Below are positions 52,203 to 61,564 of a stretch of 64,000 nt of DNA, in pieces. Every line of letters begins with the position of its first letter. Position 1 is the first letter of the stretch. Both the position numbers and the translations under genes were made by a program. Below the pieces are notes generated by a model. It saw only the letters and a program-made list of their open reading frames with translations. It was not told the origin of the DNA and did not search any database. This DNA is from JAAXHV01 sp965207165 (GTDB lineage: Bacteria; Pseudomonadota; Gammaproteobacteria; Eutrophobiales; Eutrophobiaceae): the NCBI GenBank assembly GCA_965207165.1, contig OZ242265.1:2480001-2544000 (forward strand), read 5' to 3'.

Positions 52203-54389
52203 TTAAGGCTCCTCACCTGGTATTAAGCGGTATTCATAATTCATACCCGTTACCGTGACGGAATAGTCCTGCGCGTCAACCTCAAGGGCTATATCAAGCT
52301 GCACATTGCTTCGGTCCGGATCAAGATACTGTTCGAATTCGGTCTGCGGTTCTTCAATTTTCAAATGCTTTGCAGGACCTTCGCACCTGATGCGTACTGA
52401 TACATTGCCGTTTCCATCCCTGCTGACGTCATAAGATGAACCGAAACTGACAGTCGGGTTACCGATGAACGGGGCGGTTTTCAACAAGGCAACAGAGTCA
52501 TTTACGCCACGTTTTCCTCCGAAAGTGAAACGCCCGTATGCCAGGTTGTTGGTGCGCTGGTAAACCAGTTGCCCTACGATATCGAGCATCTTCCCATCAA
52601 GGTTACCGCGCCTGTCGGTGCAGAAATTCTTCAGGCCTTCGACAACTCCGTCCACGTCGCCGCGTTTGATCTCCTCGCCGTTGATTACAAAATCAGCACG
52701 GTTGAAATCCTGTATCGCCTCCTCGGGAAACCCCGGGTAGATCGGCGAGTCAGGTTGATCCTTTCCCAGGTCTTCCTGAAGTTCTTCAAGCGCGATTTCC
52801 AGGGCCGGCCTGCTGAATTTTCCTTTACCCGACTGTTCGACCCCGTAGTTACCCGGAGGGGGCGCTTGGATTCCGCAGTTGCGCATGGCGGTAAGCACAT
52901 TCCCGGCACGCGGTGTATATTCCCCGACCAGTGACGGCGCATCGGTTCCAAGTAACAGCACGGTCGCCAGCGACATGTTATTGAGCGGGTCTCTCGCCGC
53001 TTCCCAGTGTTCTTTTTTTACATCGGAGCCGTACATTCCAGCCCTCATATCGGCAATCCCCTGGCATAATTCCAGCAAATCCGAAGCGGCCGCGTCCGGT
53101 CTGACGGCATCCCTGAGCGCGGTCTCGTCTTTTGCCGAAAGTTTGCCCTCCAGCAGAAAGCGGCCGCAGTCCCGGGTAAAATTCAGTTTACTGTCTGTAC
53201 CAAGCGCGTATTTCCTCCTGTCAGCATCGGATATCTCCTTGTAAATTCCATCCACTACGTTACCGAGTTGCCGCAAAACCCGGACCCGGTGTTCCATGGG
53301 ATGACCGTCAGATGCCAGATCACCCAGGTTGGCCGGCACCTGGCTGCGCAAGGCATACAATGTCGATACCATGTCCGGAGGTATGCGGTTGTGCAGAACA
53401 ACGGCCGCCAGGCTGGAGTACCCGTCAATCCCGTATGACGCCATGTCCTCGGTCCTGATCTCCCCTTGAGCATGCTTCTCATACAGCCGTTCCAGCGCCA
53501 CGGCGCGTTCATTGACAAAGTTATCTACCACCCGTTCCGCAACCTCGTCAAGCGCGTGCTCAACCCGCTGCTTGACGGGTCCCTCACCGGGCAGTCGTTC
53601 GGGGTCCATCATTACCACGTGCAACTTGTCTGTCAGTTTTTCCGATAATTTCTGGTACAACGTCTCTGATACGCGGGAGGCATCGAACCCGGGTCCGTAC
53701 CTGGCTTTCAGCTCCCGGGCCTGCGGGTGGCGGTCAAAAACCTGCTGCAACTTGTCACATTGTCGCCCGCGCGCGGTAGTGACACCGTAGCCCGTCAAAA
53801 AAATCTCTTTCCGGGCATCATTAATCGCCAGGTTGACCCGCTTCTTCGCAGTATACAGGTTGTAGCCCTCAGGCAACTCGTCCCGGAGCGGCCTGTTGAA
53901 TAAATCCTCGGGTAAATCTTCCAGTGTTGTTGCCATATCGACCTGGTTACGCACCTCACGGGCCAGGTATTCCCCGCCCGGAAGAGCCAGATACGCCGCC
54001 CCGGCAAGCCGGTCGTTAACCAGACCTTCGACCATGCTGTCTTTAACCAGTCTGAGATTGTCCGCAACCATATCCGCTTCCTGCTTGATCACCTTGATAT
54101 CACGCACGTGCAACGGCTTGCCCCGGCGGTGCAGGTCCCGCAACGGACCGAAGTCCATTCTGGATGTCACCTCAGGGCCATAGTGATGCTGCAACGAACT
54201 GATAAACGCATCGACCGTCCTGCGGTTACTGAGACGCTTGCCAATCCCCGAATCACGCACCCAGCGCACCAGGCGAAACCGGCTCTGGTTGAGCCTGAGG
54301 TCCCGGCTGCTGTCCAGAGTCACGACTCCGCTGTCGCGCACGTTCTGCCGGGCGGCAATATCGGAAAACCGGTTTAGCGAAACTGGCAT
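52203..54389 (-). CDS. Tandem paralog A, candidate T3SS substrate of unknown function
   Basis: I do not recognise this 728-residue protein. No signal peptide or membrane segment is seen; it looks soluble and mostly helical. It shares its whole length with three neighbours. Shared landmarks are the N terminus MPVSLNRFSDIAARQNVRDSG, TVDAFISSLQHHYGPEV, RGKPLHVRDIK, FLTGYGVTTARGRQ, LHNRIPPDMVSTLYALRS, CGRFLLEGKLSAKDE, MRNCGIQAPPP, EQSGKGKFSRPA, LVYQRTN and a C-terminal beta-rich segment EVDAQDYSVTVTGMNYEYRL. It is the last gene of a - strand unit behind sctC and a YscE-like gene, and is convergent with sctU. Secretion by the T3SS is inferred from position only. Confidence 0.85.
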   Translation of the reverse strand: MPVSLNRFSDIAARQNVRDSGVVTLDSSRDLRLNQSRFRLVRWVRDSGIGKRLSNRRTVDAFISSLQHHYGPEVTSRMDFGPLRDLHRRGKPLHVRDIKVIKQEADMVADNLRLVKDSMVEGLVNDRLAGAAYLALPGGEYLAREVRNQVDMATTLEDLPEDLFNRPLRDELPEGYNLYTAKKRVNLAINDARKEIFLTGYGVTTARGRQCDKLQQVFDRHPQARELKARYGPGFDASRVSETLYQKLSEKLTDKLHVVMMDPERLPGEGPVKQRVEHALDEVAERVVDNFVNERAVALERLYEKHAQGEIRTEDMASYGIDGYSSLAAVVLHNRIPPDMVSTLYALRSQVPANLGDLASDGHPMEHRVRVLRQLGNVVDGIYKEISDADRRKYALGTDSKLNFTRDCGRFLLEGKLSAKDETALRDAVRPDAAASDLLELCQGIADMRAGMYGSDVKKEHWEAARDPLNNMSLATVLLLGTDAPSLVGEYTPRAGNVLTAMRNCGIQAPPPGNYGVEQSGKGKFSRPALEIALEELQEDLGKDQPDSPIYPGFPEEAIQDFNRADFVINGEEIKRGDVDGVVEGLKNFCTDRRGNLDGKMLDIVGQLVYQRTNNLAYGRFTFGGKRGVNDSVALLKTAPFIGNPTVSFGSSYDVSRDGNGNVSVRIRCEGPAKHLKIEEPQTEFEQYLDPDRSNVQLDIALEVDAQDYSVTVTGMNYEYRLIPGEEP

Positions 54390-54406
54390 ATTGGTTTTCC
54401 CCGAAA

Positions 54407-56584
54407 TCAGGGTTCCTGGTCTGTGGGTACAAACCGGTATTCGTAGTTCATATCCGTTACCCTGGCGGAATAATCCCGTGCGTCAACCTCCAGAGTGATA
54501 TCAAACGACAGATTACTTTGTGCCGGATCCAGAAACTGTGTGCCCTCAGGGTGAGTCAGAACCGACGCCGGGCCGGTCGAACTGATTTTCAGCAACACAT
54601 TGTTATCGGTTCCCCTGCTGACTTCATATGAACTACTCGCTCTGACAGCGGGCATACCGACAAACGGGGCAGTTTTCATCATGGCAACGGCATCGCTCTC
54701 GGTCACACCCATGCCGGAACTGAAACGATTTAACGCCATCGCATTGGATCGCTGGTAAACCAGTTTTCCTACGGTGTCGAACATTCTCTCATCAAGATTA
54801 CTATCAGCGTCAGTGCAGAAATTCCGCATACTTTCGACGACCCCGGCCGTGTCGCCAAACTCGACGGGGTTACCGTTAAATACATACGTTGCACGGCCAA
54901 AATCCCTGGTTGCCTCAGCGATAACACCCGGGTACTCCGTTGAGTCGCTCTTTACCTGCAGCAGGTTTGCCTCCAGTTCTCTTTGCGCGATCTCCCGCGC
55001 CGGCTGACTGAAAGCGCCTTTGCCCGACTGCGCAAGCCCGGGCTCGCCGGGAGGCGGGGCATCGATACCGCAATTTCGCATGGCATTGAGCACGTTGCCG
55101 GCGCGCGCCGTGTACTCTCCCAGGGGCGGCGGCGCATCGGCCCCCAGCAACGCCATGGCCGCCATCGACATATTGTCGAGGGGTTCCTTTGCCGCGGCCC
55201 AGTGGCCCTGGTTTGCATCGGGGTGATACAACGCCCCTCTCATGCCGGCTATCCCCTGCAACAGGTCCGGCAGGTCCGACCCGGGTGAGTCCGTCCTGAC
55301 GGCATGTCTGATGGCTGATTCGTCATTGGCAGAAAGCTTGCCTTCCAGCAAAAAGCGGCCGCAGTCTTCCGTATAATTCAGTTTGCTGTCTTCGCCGTAC
55401 AGGTACTTGTCGAAGTCCGCCTCGGAAATACCGTCGTATATTCCGCTCAGCGCCTCACCGAATTGCCGCATTACCTGGATCCTGTCCTCCATGGTATGGT
55501 CTGCAGAAGCCAATTCGCCCAGGTTGTCCGGCGTCTCGCTACGCAGTGCATACAGCCTCGATAACATGTCGGGGGGGATACGGTGGTGCAGCACTACATC
55601 CGTCAGGCTGCGGTGCCCATCCGCCTTGAATGTCGCCATGTCTTCGGACCTGATCTCCCCGCGCGCATGCATCTCGCGCAACCGGCCAAGCGCATCGGCG
55701 CGTTCGTGGATAAATTCACTTACCACCTGGTCCGCTTTGCGGCTGATCGCCTGCTCGACCCGCTCTTTCACGGTTCCATCGCCTGGTAGCTGTTCGGGGT
55801 GTTCCAGGGCCTCGGACAACGTGTTCGACAGTTTTTCGGTTAATGTTCCATACAGCGCCCCTGACGCGCGGGATGCATCGAACCGGAGTCCATACTGCTG
55901 GTACAGCGCCTGCGCACGCGGGTGCCGGTCGACAATCCGTTGTAACCTGTCATATTGTTTCCCTTGACCTGTTTTGACGCCGTAGCCTGTCAAAAAGATG
56001 TCTTCGTGGGCATCATTCAGTGCTGAACTGACCCATGTTTGTGCAGTGCTTAGACTGCCGGCCCCGGACAATGTACCCCGGGCAGCCATGCCAAGCCGGG
56101 TCTGGCCAATTTGTTGCTGCGTCCCGGCAACGTTGACTTTGCTGCGTACCTCATTAACCAGGTCTTCACCGCCCGGAAGGTCGAAATAGGCCGACCCGGC
56201 AATCTTCTCGTCAATCAGCGCTTCGACATTGCTGCTTTTAACGCTTTTAATTCCGTCGGCTACCATACGTGCTTCACCGATGGCCGCCTTGATATCACGC
56301 ACGTGTAACGGCTTGCCCCGGCTCTGCAGGTCCCGCAACGGCCGAAAATCCATCCTTGACGTCACCTCCGGACCGTAATGATTCTGCAGCGAACTGATAA
56401 ACGCATCGACCGTGTTCCTGTTTTGCACATGCTTGCCAACCCCCGTATTGCGTACCCAGCGCACGAGGCGAAACCGGCTCTGGTTAAGCCTGAGGTCCTG
56501 GCGGCTGTCCACGGTTACCGCGCCGCTGTCGCGAACGTTCTGCCGGGCGGCGATATCGGAAAACTGGTCGAACGAAACCGGCAT
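54407..56584 (-). CDS. Tandem paralog B, candidate T3SS substrate of unknown function
   Basis: The 725-residue protein has the same layout as paralogs A, C and D. It starts MPVSFDQFSDIAARQNVRDSG; all four paralogs begin with this type of segment, which could be the secretion signal. It differs from A and C at residues 45-60 (RNTGVGKHVQNRN in place of RDSGIGKRLSNRR) but is nearly identical to C from about residue 80 to 135. The C-terminal segment EVDARDYSARVTDMNYEYRF is shared. The gap to paralog A is 17 bases and to paralog C 13 bases, with no visible terminator or strong Shine-Dalgarno. No catalytic motif was recognised. Confidence 0.85.
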   Translation of the reverse strand: MPVSFDQFSDIAARQNVRDSGAVTVDSRQDLRLNQSRFRLVRWVRNTGVGKHVQNRNTVDAFISSLQNHYGPEVTSRMDFRPLRDLQSRGKPLHVRDIKAAIGEARMVADGIKSVKSSNVEALIDEKIAGSAYFDLPGGEDLVNEVRSKVNVAGTQQQIGQTRLGMAARGTLSGAGSLSTAQTWVSSALNDAHEDIFLTGYGVKTGQGKQYDRLQRIVDRHPRAQALYQQYGLRFDASRASGALYGTLTEKLSNTLSEALEHPEQLPGDGTVKERVEQAISRKADQVVSEFIHERADALGRLREMHARGEIRSEDMATFKADGHRSLTDVVLHHRIPPDMLSRLYALRSETPDNLGELASADHTMEDRIQVMRQFGEALSGIYDGISEADFDKYLYGEDSKLNYTEDCGRFLLEGKLSANDESAIRHAVRTDSPGSDLPDLLQGIAGMRGALYHPDANQGHWAAAKEPLDNMSMAAMALLGADAPPPLGEYTARAGNVLNAMRNCGIDAPPPGEPGLAQSGKGAFSQPAREIAQRELEANLLQVKSDSTEYPGVIAEATRDFGRATYVFNGNPVEFGDTAGVVESMRNFCTDADSNLDERMFDTVGKLVYQRSNAMALNRFSSGMGVTESDAVAMMKTAPFVGMPAVRASSSYEVSRGTDNNVLLKISSTGPASVLTHPEGTQFLDPAQSNLSFDITLEVDARDYSARVTDMNYEYRFVPTDQEP

Positions 56585-56597
56585 GTCGGTCAGCAGG

Positions 56598-58790
56598 TTA
56601 TTGACCGCCCTGGGGCGCTTTGTGAGCGGGCACCAGCCGGAATTCGTAATCCATACCCGATACCCGGGCCGAGTAATCCTGCGCGTCTATTTCCACATTT
56701 ATATTGAATGCCACACTGCTTTGATCCTCATCAAGAAAAAGCGGACCCTGAGGATGATTCATTATGTTCGTCGGGCCGGTCGAACTGATTCGCAACAACA
56801 CATTACCCGTATCAGTTTTATCAATAGTATAGGTAGAACTGTACCTGACCTCAGGCATACCGAGAACAGGGGCAGTTTTCAACAGGCAAATTTTGTCATT
56901 CTCGCTTATATCCATTCCGGAAGCGAAACGATTACGGCCCATGGAGTTTGTTCGCTGGTAAACCAGTTTGCCCACAATGTCGAGCATCCTGTCATCAGTA
57001 TTACCGTCAGCGCCGGTGCAGAATTCCCTGATGCTCCTGACTACGCCATCAACGTCACCGCGCTCAATCGTTACCCCGCCAACGATGTAATCCGCACGAT
57101 TGAAATCCTTGATTGCTTCCGCGAGAAATTCCGGATACTCCCCTGATTTGGCCTGCCTGGTATCTTTCAGGTCAAATTCCATTTCTTGTTGCGAAATTTC
57201 CTGCGCAGACCGGCTGAACGCCCCTTTACCCGACTGTATTTCCCCGAATTTATCCGGGGGCGGCGCATCAATACCGCAGTTACGCATGGCGGTGAGCACG
57301 TTGCCGGCACCCGTTGTGTAATCTGCCATCAGCGACGGCACATCAAATCCCAGCAACCCGTTACCTGCCAATGCCAGTTTGTCCAGAGGGTCTTTTACCT
57401 GGTTCCAATGAGCCAGGTCCGCATTGGGATCATGCGCCTCCCCTCTAATACTGGCGATCCCGCGTAACAGCCCCGATACGTCCGAACCGGGCTGGTCGGT
57501 CATGACGGCGTGTCTGATTACGGAACTGTCATCGGCTGAAAGCTTGCCTTCCAGCAGGAACCGGCCGCAATCTTCGATATAGCTCTGTTTTTTTTCAGCG
57601 CCAAGCATGTAGTTATTGAACTCAGCCTCGGAAAGTCCTGTCTCTATTCCGGCCATCGCCTCGCCGAATTGCCCTAAAACCCGGAGCTTGTGCTCCATGG
57701 TATGATCGCCGGAAGCCAAATCGCCTATGTTGTCCGGCGTCTTACTGCGCAATGCATACAACCTGGATAACATGCCGGGCGGTATCCGTTGGTGTAGCAC
57801 CACATCCGCAAGGCTTTGATGCCCATCCGCCCTGAATGAGGCCATTTCTTCGGAACTGATTTCCCCGCGCGCATGCATCTCGTGCAGTCGTTCCAGCGTT
57901 TCAGTGCGTTCCTGGATAAAATCGTCAACCAGCCGTTCGGCTCTCAGGTCGATCGCCTGCTCGACCCGGTCCCTGACGGGACCTTCGCCCGGTAACTGTT
58001 CGGGGTCCTTCAGGACCCTTGATAACTCGCGTGACAGCTTTACGGACAACTCGTCATGAAGCGCCACTGATGTACGGGATGCGTCGAACCTGAGCCCGTA
58101 GTCTTTTTCCAGCGCCCGCGCCTGAGAGTGCCGGTCCAAAATCTGTTGCAACTTGTCAAATTGTTGCCCACGCGCAGTGTTAACCCCGTAACCCGTCAAA
58201 AAAACATCTTTCTGGGCATCTGTTATTCCCAGTGTAGCCCAATCTCTGGCCGAATTAAGCCTGGCCTCTCCGGACACCTCTCCCATGCCGGTATTGAAAT
58301 ACTGTTCCCGGCCAAACCGTTCCTGCGTTCGGACGACATCGACCTGGTTGCGTACCTCACGGGCCAGGTCTTCACCGCCCGGAAGGTTGAAATAGACCGA
58401 CCCGGCAATCTTCTCGTCAATCAGCGCTTCGATATTGCTGCTTTTAACACTTTTAATTCCGTCGGCAACCATGTCCGCTTCACCGATGACCGCCTTGATA
58501 TCACGCACGTGTAACGGCTTGCCCCGGCTCTGCAGGTCCCGCAACGGGCGAAAATCCATCCTGGACGTCACCTCCGGACCGTAATGGTGCTGCAGCGAAC
58601 TGATAAACGCATCCACGGTTCTCCGGTTACTGAGACGCTTGCCGATGCCCGAATCACGCACCCAGCGCACCAGCCGGAACCGGCTCTGGTTGAGCCTCAG
58701 GTCCTGGCGGCTGTCCACGGTTACGACGCCGCTGTCGCGCACGTTCTGCCGGGCGGCGAAATCGGAAAACTGGTCGAGCGAAACAGGCAT
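56598..58790 (-). CDS. Tandem paralog C, candidate T3SS substrate of unknown function
   Basis: The 730-residue protein starts at ATG 58790 (MPVSLDQFSDFAARQNVRDSG); an ATG eight codons earlier exists, but alignment with A, B and D supports the later one. It looks like a mosaic: residues up to about 80 match A (RDSGIGKRLSNRRTVDAF, LQHHYGPEV), the next 60 match B (SRGKPLHVRDIKAVIGEA, SSNIEALIDEKIAGSVYF), and LAREVRNQVD matches A again. All shared landmarks of the family are present. A 40-base gap separates it from paralog D upstream. Confidence 0.84.
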   Translation of the reverse strand: MPVSLDQFSDFAARQNVRDSGVVTVDSRQDLRLNQSRFRLVRWVRDSGIGKRLSNRRTVDAFISSLQHHYGPEVTSRMDFRPLRDLQSRGKPLHVRDIKAVIGEADMVADGIKSVKSSNIEALIDEKIAGSVYFNLPGGEDLAREVRNQVDVVRTQERFGREQYFNTGMGEVSGEARLNSARDWATLGITDAQKDVFLTGYGVNTARGQQFDKLQQILDRHSQARALEKDYGLRFDASRTSVALHDELSVKLSRELSRVLKDPEQLPGEGPVRDRVEQAIDLRAERLVDDFIQERTETLERLHEMHARGEISSEEMASFRADGHQSLADVVLHQRIPPGMLSRLYALRSKTPDNIGDLASGDHTMEHKLRVLGQFGEAMAGIETGLSEAEFNNYMLGAEKKQSYIEDCGRFLLEGKLSADDSSVIRHAVMTDQPGSDVSGLLRGIASIRGEAHDPNADLAHWNQVKDPLDKLALAGNGLLGFDVPSLMADYTTGAGNVLTAMRNCGIDAPPPDKFGEIQSGKGAFSRSAQEISQQEMEFDLKDTRQAKSGEYPEFLAEAIKDFNRADYIVGGVTIERGDVDGVVRSIREFCTGADGNTDDRMLDIVGKLVYQRTNSMGRNRFASGMDISENDKICLLKTAPVLGMPEVRYSSTYTIDKTDTGNVLLRISSTGPTNIMNHPQGPLFLDEDQSSVAFNINVEIDAQDYSARVSGMDYEFRLVPAHKAPQGGQ

Positions 58791-58830
58791 GTTGATCAGG
58801 CGTTTGCCAGACACCGGTGGTCATCCCGCG

Positions 58831-61224
58831 TCACTGCGGGGGAGTCCAGTCTTCCGGTATCATTTCGAGTCCCTTATGGGAGGGGACAAGCCGGTAATCG
58901 TAGTCCATGCCCGTCAGCCTGACCGAGTAATCCTGCGTGTCTATCTCCATATGAATATTCATTTCCACATGACTCTGCCGGTAATCGATTGCCAGCGCAC
59001 CCCGGGTGCCATGATTTAATGCGTTCGACGGGCCTTTGAAGGTGATGACGAGGTTCACATTGCCGTCAGCAGTCTTGCTCAAGTTATAGCTGTTCTTAAA
59101 CTTGGCTGATGGTATGCCGACAAGAGGCGCAGTGGTTAATATGGTGCCACGGTCTGTTTTGTCCATAGGCTCAATTTTACCTGTCTCGGAATCTCTGATA
59201 TCAGGCGCACCGGCCGCGAATCGTCTGAGCGCCAATGTATTGGAACGCTGGTAAGCCAGTTTTGTCAGGACGTCAAACAGTCTGTCATCCGGATTGCCTT
59301 GACGGTCTACACAGAACTCCTTGAATCCTTCATAAATCCAGATTTTGGGCTCATTAACGAGCGCTTTGCCGTTGAAAACAAAGGTTGCACGCTGCAAGTC
59401 CTTGGCTGCCTCCTCGATATATCCCGGAAATTCTGTTGACATATCCTTGTTTTCATCCAGTATCTTCACCAGTTCCTGCCGTGCAATCTGCAACGCCGAC
59501 TGGTTGAATGATCCTTTCCCCGACTGCTCGATACCGGATTCATCCGGAGGCGGTACGCCGATACCGCAGTTTCGTATTGCCTCTGCTACGGCGCCGGCGC
59601 GCCGTGTGTAGCTTCCAGTCGACGCTGGCGCATCACGCCCCAACAATGCTATTGCTGCATCCGCCATGTTCCCGACAGGTTCCCTTGCCTCCTTCCAGAA
59701 GTCCGGTGCCTGTATGGTAACCGGAGGCGGAGCCTCTTTCTTGGTGGGTGCAGGCTGAGCTTCCGTCCCGGCGGGTGGTGACTGGGCTTCTGTTTCGGTT
59801 GGCGCCGATTGAGCTTCTGCCCGGTCAGCCGAACTCTGCGGTTCTTCCCCGGGTGGCGGAGACTTGTGAATCTCGTCCCTCATGTCTGCGATCCCCTGGC
59901 ACAACTCCCGCAGGTTCGACCCGGGCGGGTTGTTCCTGGCGGCGACCCTGATGGCGGAATCGTCTTCGGCCGACAACTTGCCCTCCAGCAAGAAGCGGCC
60001 ACAGCCCTCCAGGTACCCGTTCCTGTCATCGTTGCCGTGCGCGAAGGTTTCGGCGTCGGCCCCGGACAGGCCACTGGTTGCTTCAGCTATTACATCGCCT
60101 AACCCGCGTAATACCTGGATCTTGTCCTCCATACTGCGGCCGGTATCGGCAAGGGCACCCTGGTTGGCAGGTACCTTGCTGCGCAGTTCATACAGTTTCG
60201 GCACCATGGCGGGCAGTATCCGGTGGTGCAATACGACGTCCGCCAGGCTGTGGTGACTCTCCGTATCGAACAATGCCAGGTCTTCGGGCTTGATCGCTCC
60301 CCGATCGCGCATCCCGTGCAACTGTTCCAGCGCTTCAGTGCTTTCCCGAACAAAATCGTCGACAATCTGCTCCGCCGTGTCGTTGACAGCCTGTTCAATC
60401 CGCTCCTTGACGGTCCCGTTGCCCGGCAAGCGTTCCGGGTTATCCAGACCCTCATTCACCTGCGCCTGTAATCTTTTCGTCAAGCCCCCGTACAAGCCAT
60501 CCGACATGCGCGCAGCATCGAACCTTAACCCGTATTTTTCATATACCGCCTGGGCCTGCGGATGCTGATCGAAAATCTGCTGTAACCTGCCGGATTGCCG
60601 TCCCCGTGCAGTCTCGACCCCATAGCCGGTTAAAAAAATATCCTGCGCGGCATTTTCTAGCGCTTGTCCTGCCAGTCTATTTGCCGTGAACAGGCTGAAA
60701 TCTCCCGATAATTCCGCGCGTTCGGACCTCCTGTTCTGTATCCCGGCAAATTGATTATAGGTCCCGTCGAGATCTACCCTGCTGCGCACCTCGTCAGCCA
60801 AGGCCCGGCCTCCCTGTTCAGCCAGGTAGGCAGCCTGGTTGACCTTCTCATCGACCATCGTTTCGATTTTGCTGCTTTGAGCCAGCTTGTGAAGATCAGC
60901 GGCCTGGTCGGCTTCACTGATGGCCGCCTTGATATCACGCACGTGCAACGGCTTGCCCCGTCTCTGCAGGTCCCGCAACGGGCCCAGGTCCATCCTTTTC
61001 GTTACCTCAGCGCCGTAATGATTCTGCAGCGAACCGATAAATGCATCCACGGTCCTCCGATTGCTGATCCGCTTGCCAATCCCCGAATCACGAATCCAGC
61101 GCACCAGGCGGAACCGGCTCTGGCCGGGCCTGAGTTCCTGACGATTGTCTAACCTCACTACGCCGCTGTCGCGTACGTCCTGCCGGGCAGCAATATCGGA
61201 AAACTGGTTGAGAGAAACGGGCAT
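58831..61224 (-). CDS. Tandem paralog D with a proline-rich insertion, candidate T3SS substrate
   Basis: At 797 residues this is the longest and most divergent of the four paralogs. It keeps the N terminus MPVSLNQFSDIAARQDVRDSG, FLTGYGVETARGRQ, LHHRILPAMVPKLYELRS, CGRFLLEGKLSAEDD, IRNCGIGVPPPDESG, EQSGKGSFNQSA, YQRSNTLALRRFA and a C-terminal EIDTQDYSVRLTGMDYDYRL. A low-complexity insertion of about 50 residues rich in P, A, E, T and Q (encoded near 59705-59865) replaces the short spacer found in A-C. It is the first paralog after the YscE-like gene (five bases), so it is likely translated from the same message. Function unknown. Confidence 0.84.
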   Translation of the reverse strand: MPVSLNQFSDIAARQDVRDSGVVRLDNRQELRPGQSRFRLVRWIRDSGIGKRISNRRTVDAFIGSLQNHYGAEVTKRMDLGPLRDLQRRGKPLHVRDIKAAISEADQAADLHKLAQSSKIETMVDEKVNQAAYLAEQGGRALADEVRSRVDLDGTYNQFAGIQNRRSERAELSGDFSLFTANRLAGQALENAAQDIFLTGYGVETARGRQSGRLQQIFDQHPQAQAVYEKYGLRFDAARMSDGLYGGLTKRLQAQVNEGLDNPERLPGNGTVKERIEQAVNDTAEQIVDDFVRESTEALEQLHGMRDRGAIKPEDLALFDTESHHSLADVVLHHRILPAMVPKLYELRSKVPANQGALADTGRSMEDKIQVLRGLGDVIAEATSGLSGADAETFAHGNDDRNGYLEGCGRFLLEGKLSAEDDSAIRVAARNNPPGSNLRELCQGIADMRDEIHKSPPPGEEPQSSADRAEAQSAPTETEAQSPPAGTEAQPAPTKKEAPPPVTIQAPDFWKEAREPVGNMADAAIALLGRDAPASTGSYTRRAGAVAEAIRNCGIGVPPPDESGIEQSGKGSFNQSALQIARQELVKILDENKDMSTEFPGYIEEAAKDLQRATFVFNGKALVNEPKIWIYEGFKEFCVDRQGNPDDRLFDVLTKLAYQRSNTLALRRFAAGAPDIRDSETGKIEPMDKTDRGTILTTAPLVGIPSAKFKNSYNLSKTADGNVNLVITFKGPSNALNHGTRGALAIDYRQSHVEMNIHMEIDTQDYSVRLTGMDYDYRLVPSHKGLEMIPEDWTPPQ
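59705..59865 (-). repeat. Low-complexity P/A/E/T/Q repeat region within paralog D
   Basis: The encoded stretch contains repeated units such as AEAQSAPTETEAQ, SPPAGTEAQ and PAPTKKEA. It is absent from paralogs A, B and C at the matching place, between the QGIADMR landmark and the next conserved tryptophan (FWKEAREP). Confidence 0.8.
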
Positions 61225-61229
61225 ATTGT

Positions 61230-61463
61230 TCAGGACTGGTTCAGCCGCTCGTGGTAATCCTGCAATACCGCCTGTGCGACCCGCGCTCCGTTGGCAACGA
61301 CGCTGACCTGCTTGTATTCATCCTGGGTACAGCCCTGTTTCAGCCTGTTCTCCATCTCCTGCTCCAGGTCCTGCAGGATGCGCATCAACTTATCCCGCTC
61401 GGTCCCGTCCGGGTCGTTATTGAGCAGGGTCTCAAGGTTATTGTTCTCGTTGGTTGTTGTCAT
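61230..61463 (-). CDS. Small T3SS protein, YscE/SsaE-like
   Basis: This 77-residue helical protein follows the pattern of small T3SS co-chaperones (YscE, EscE, SsaE): LETLLNNDPDGTERDKLMRILQDLEQEMENRLKQG (first helix pair) and CTQDEYKQVSVVANGARVAQAVLQDYHERL. YscE-type proteins bind the needle subunit with a TPR partner before export. A needle subunit itself is less likely because the PxxP-type loop is missing. ATG 61463 is preferred over a TTG at 61481. It lies between sctC and the paralog array. Confidence 0.6.
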   Translation of the reverse strand: MTTTNENNNLETLLNNDPDGTERDKLMRILQDLEQEMENRLKQGCTQDEYKQVSVVANGARVAQAVLQDYHERLNQS

Positions 61464-61564
61464 GGTAGTCTGGTTACTCAAGTAAAAGGTGGGTGGATAA
61501 AAACGCAGCAGCCGGCGGCTACGCGCATGGGTGAACTGTCAGCGCATGATCATTAGAGCATTTT

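Noticed and set aside
52203..61224. Rhs, RTX or contact-dependent toxin family
   Set aside because: No YD repeats, glycine-rich nonapeptides, filamentous-haemagglutinin repeats or signal peptide are seen in the four paralogs.
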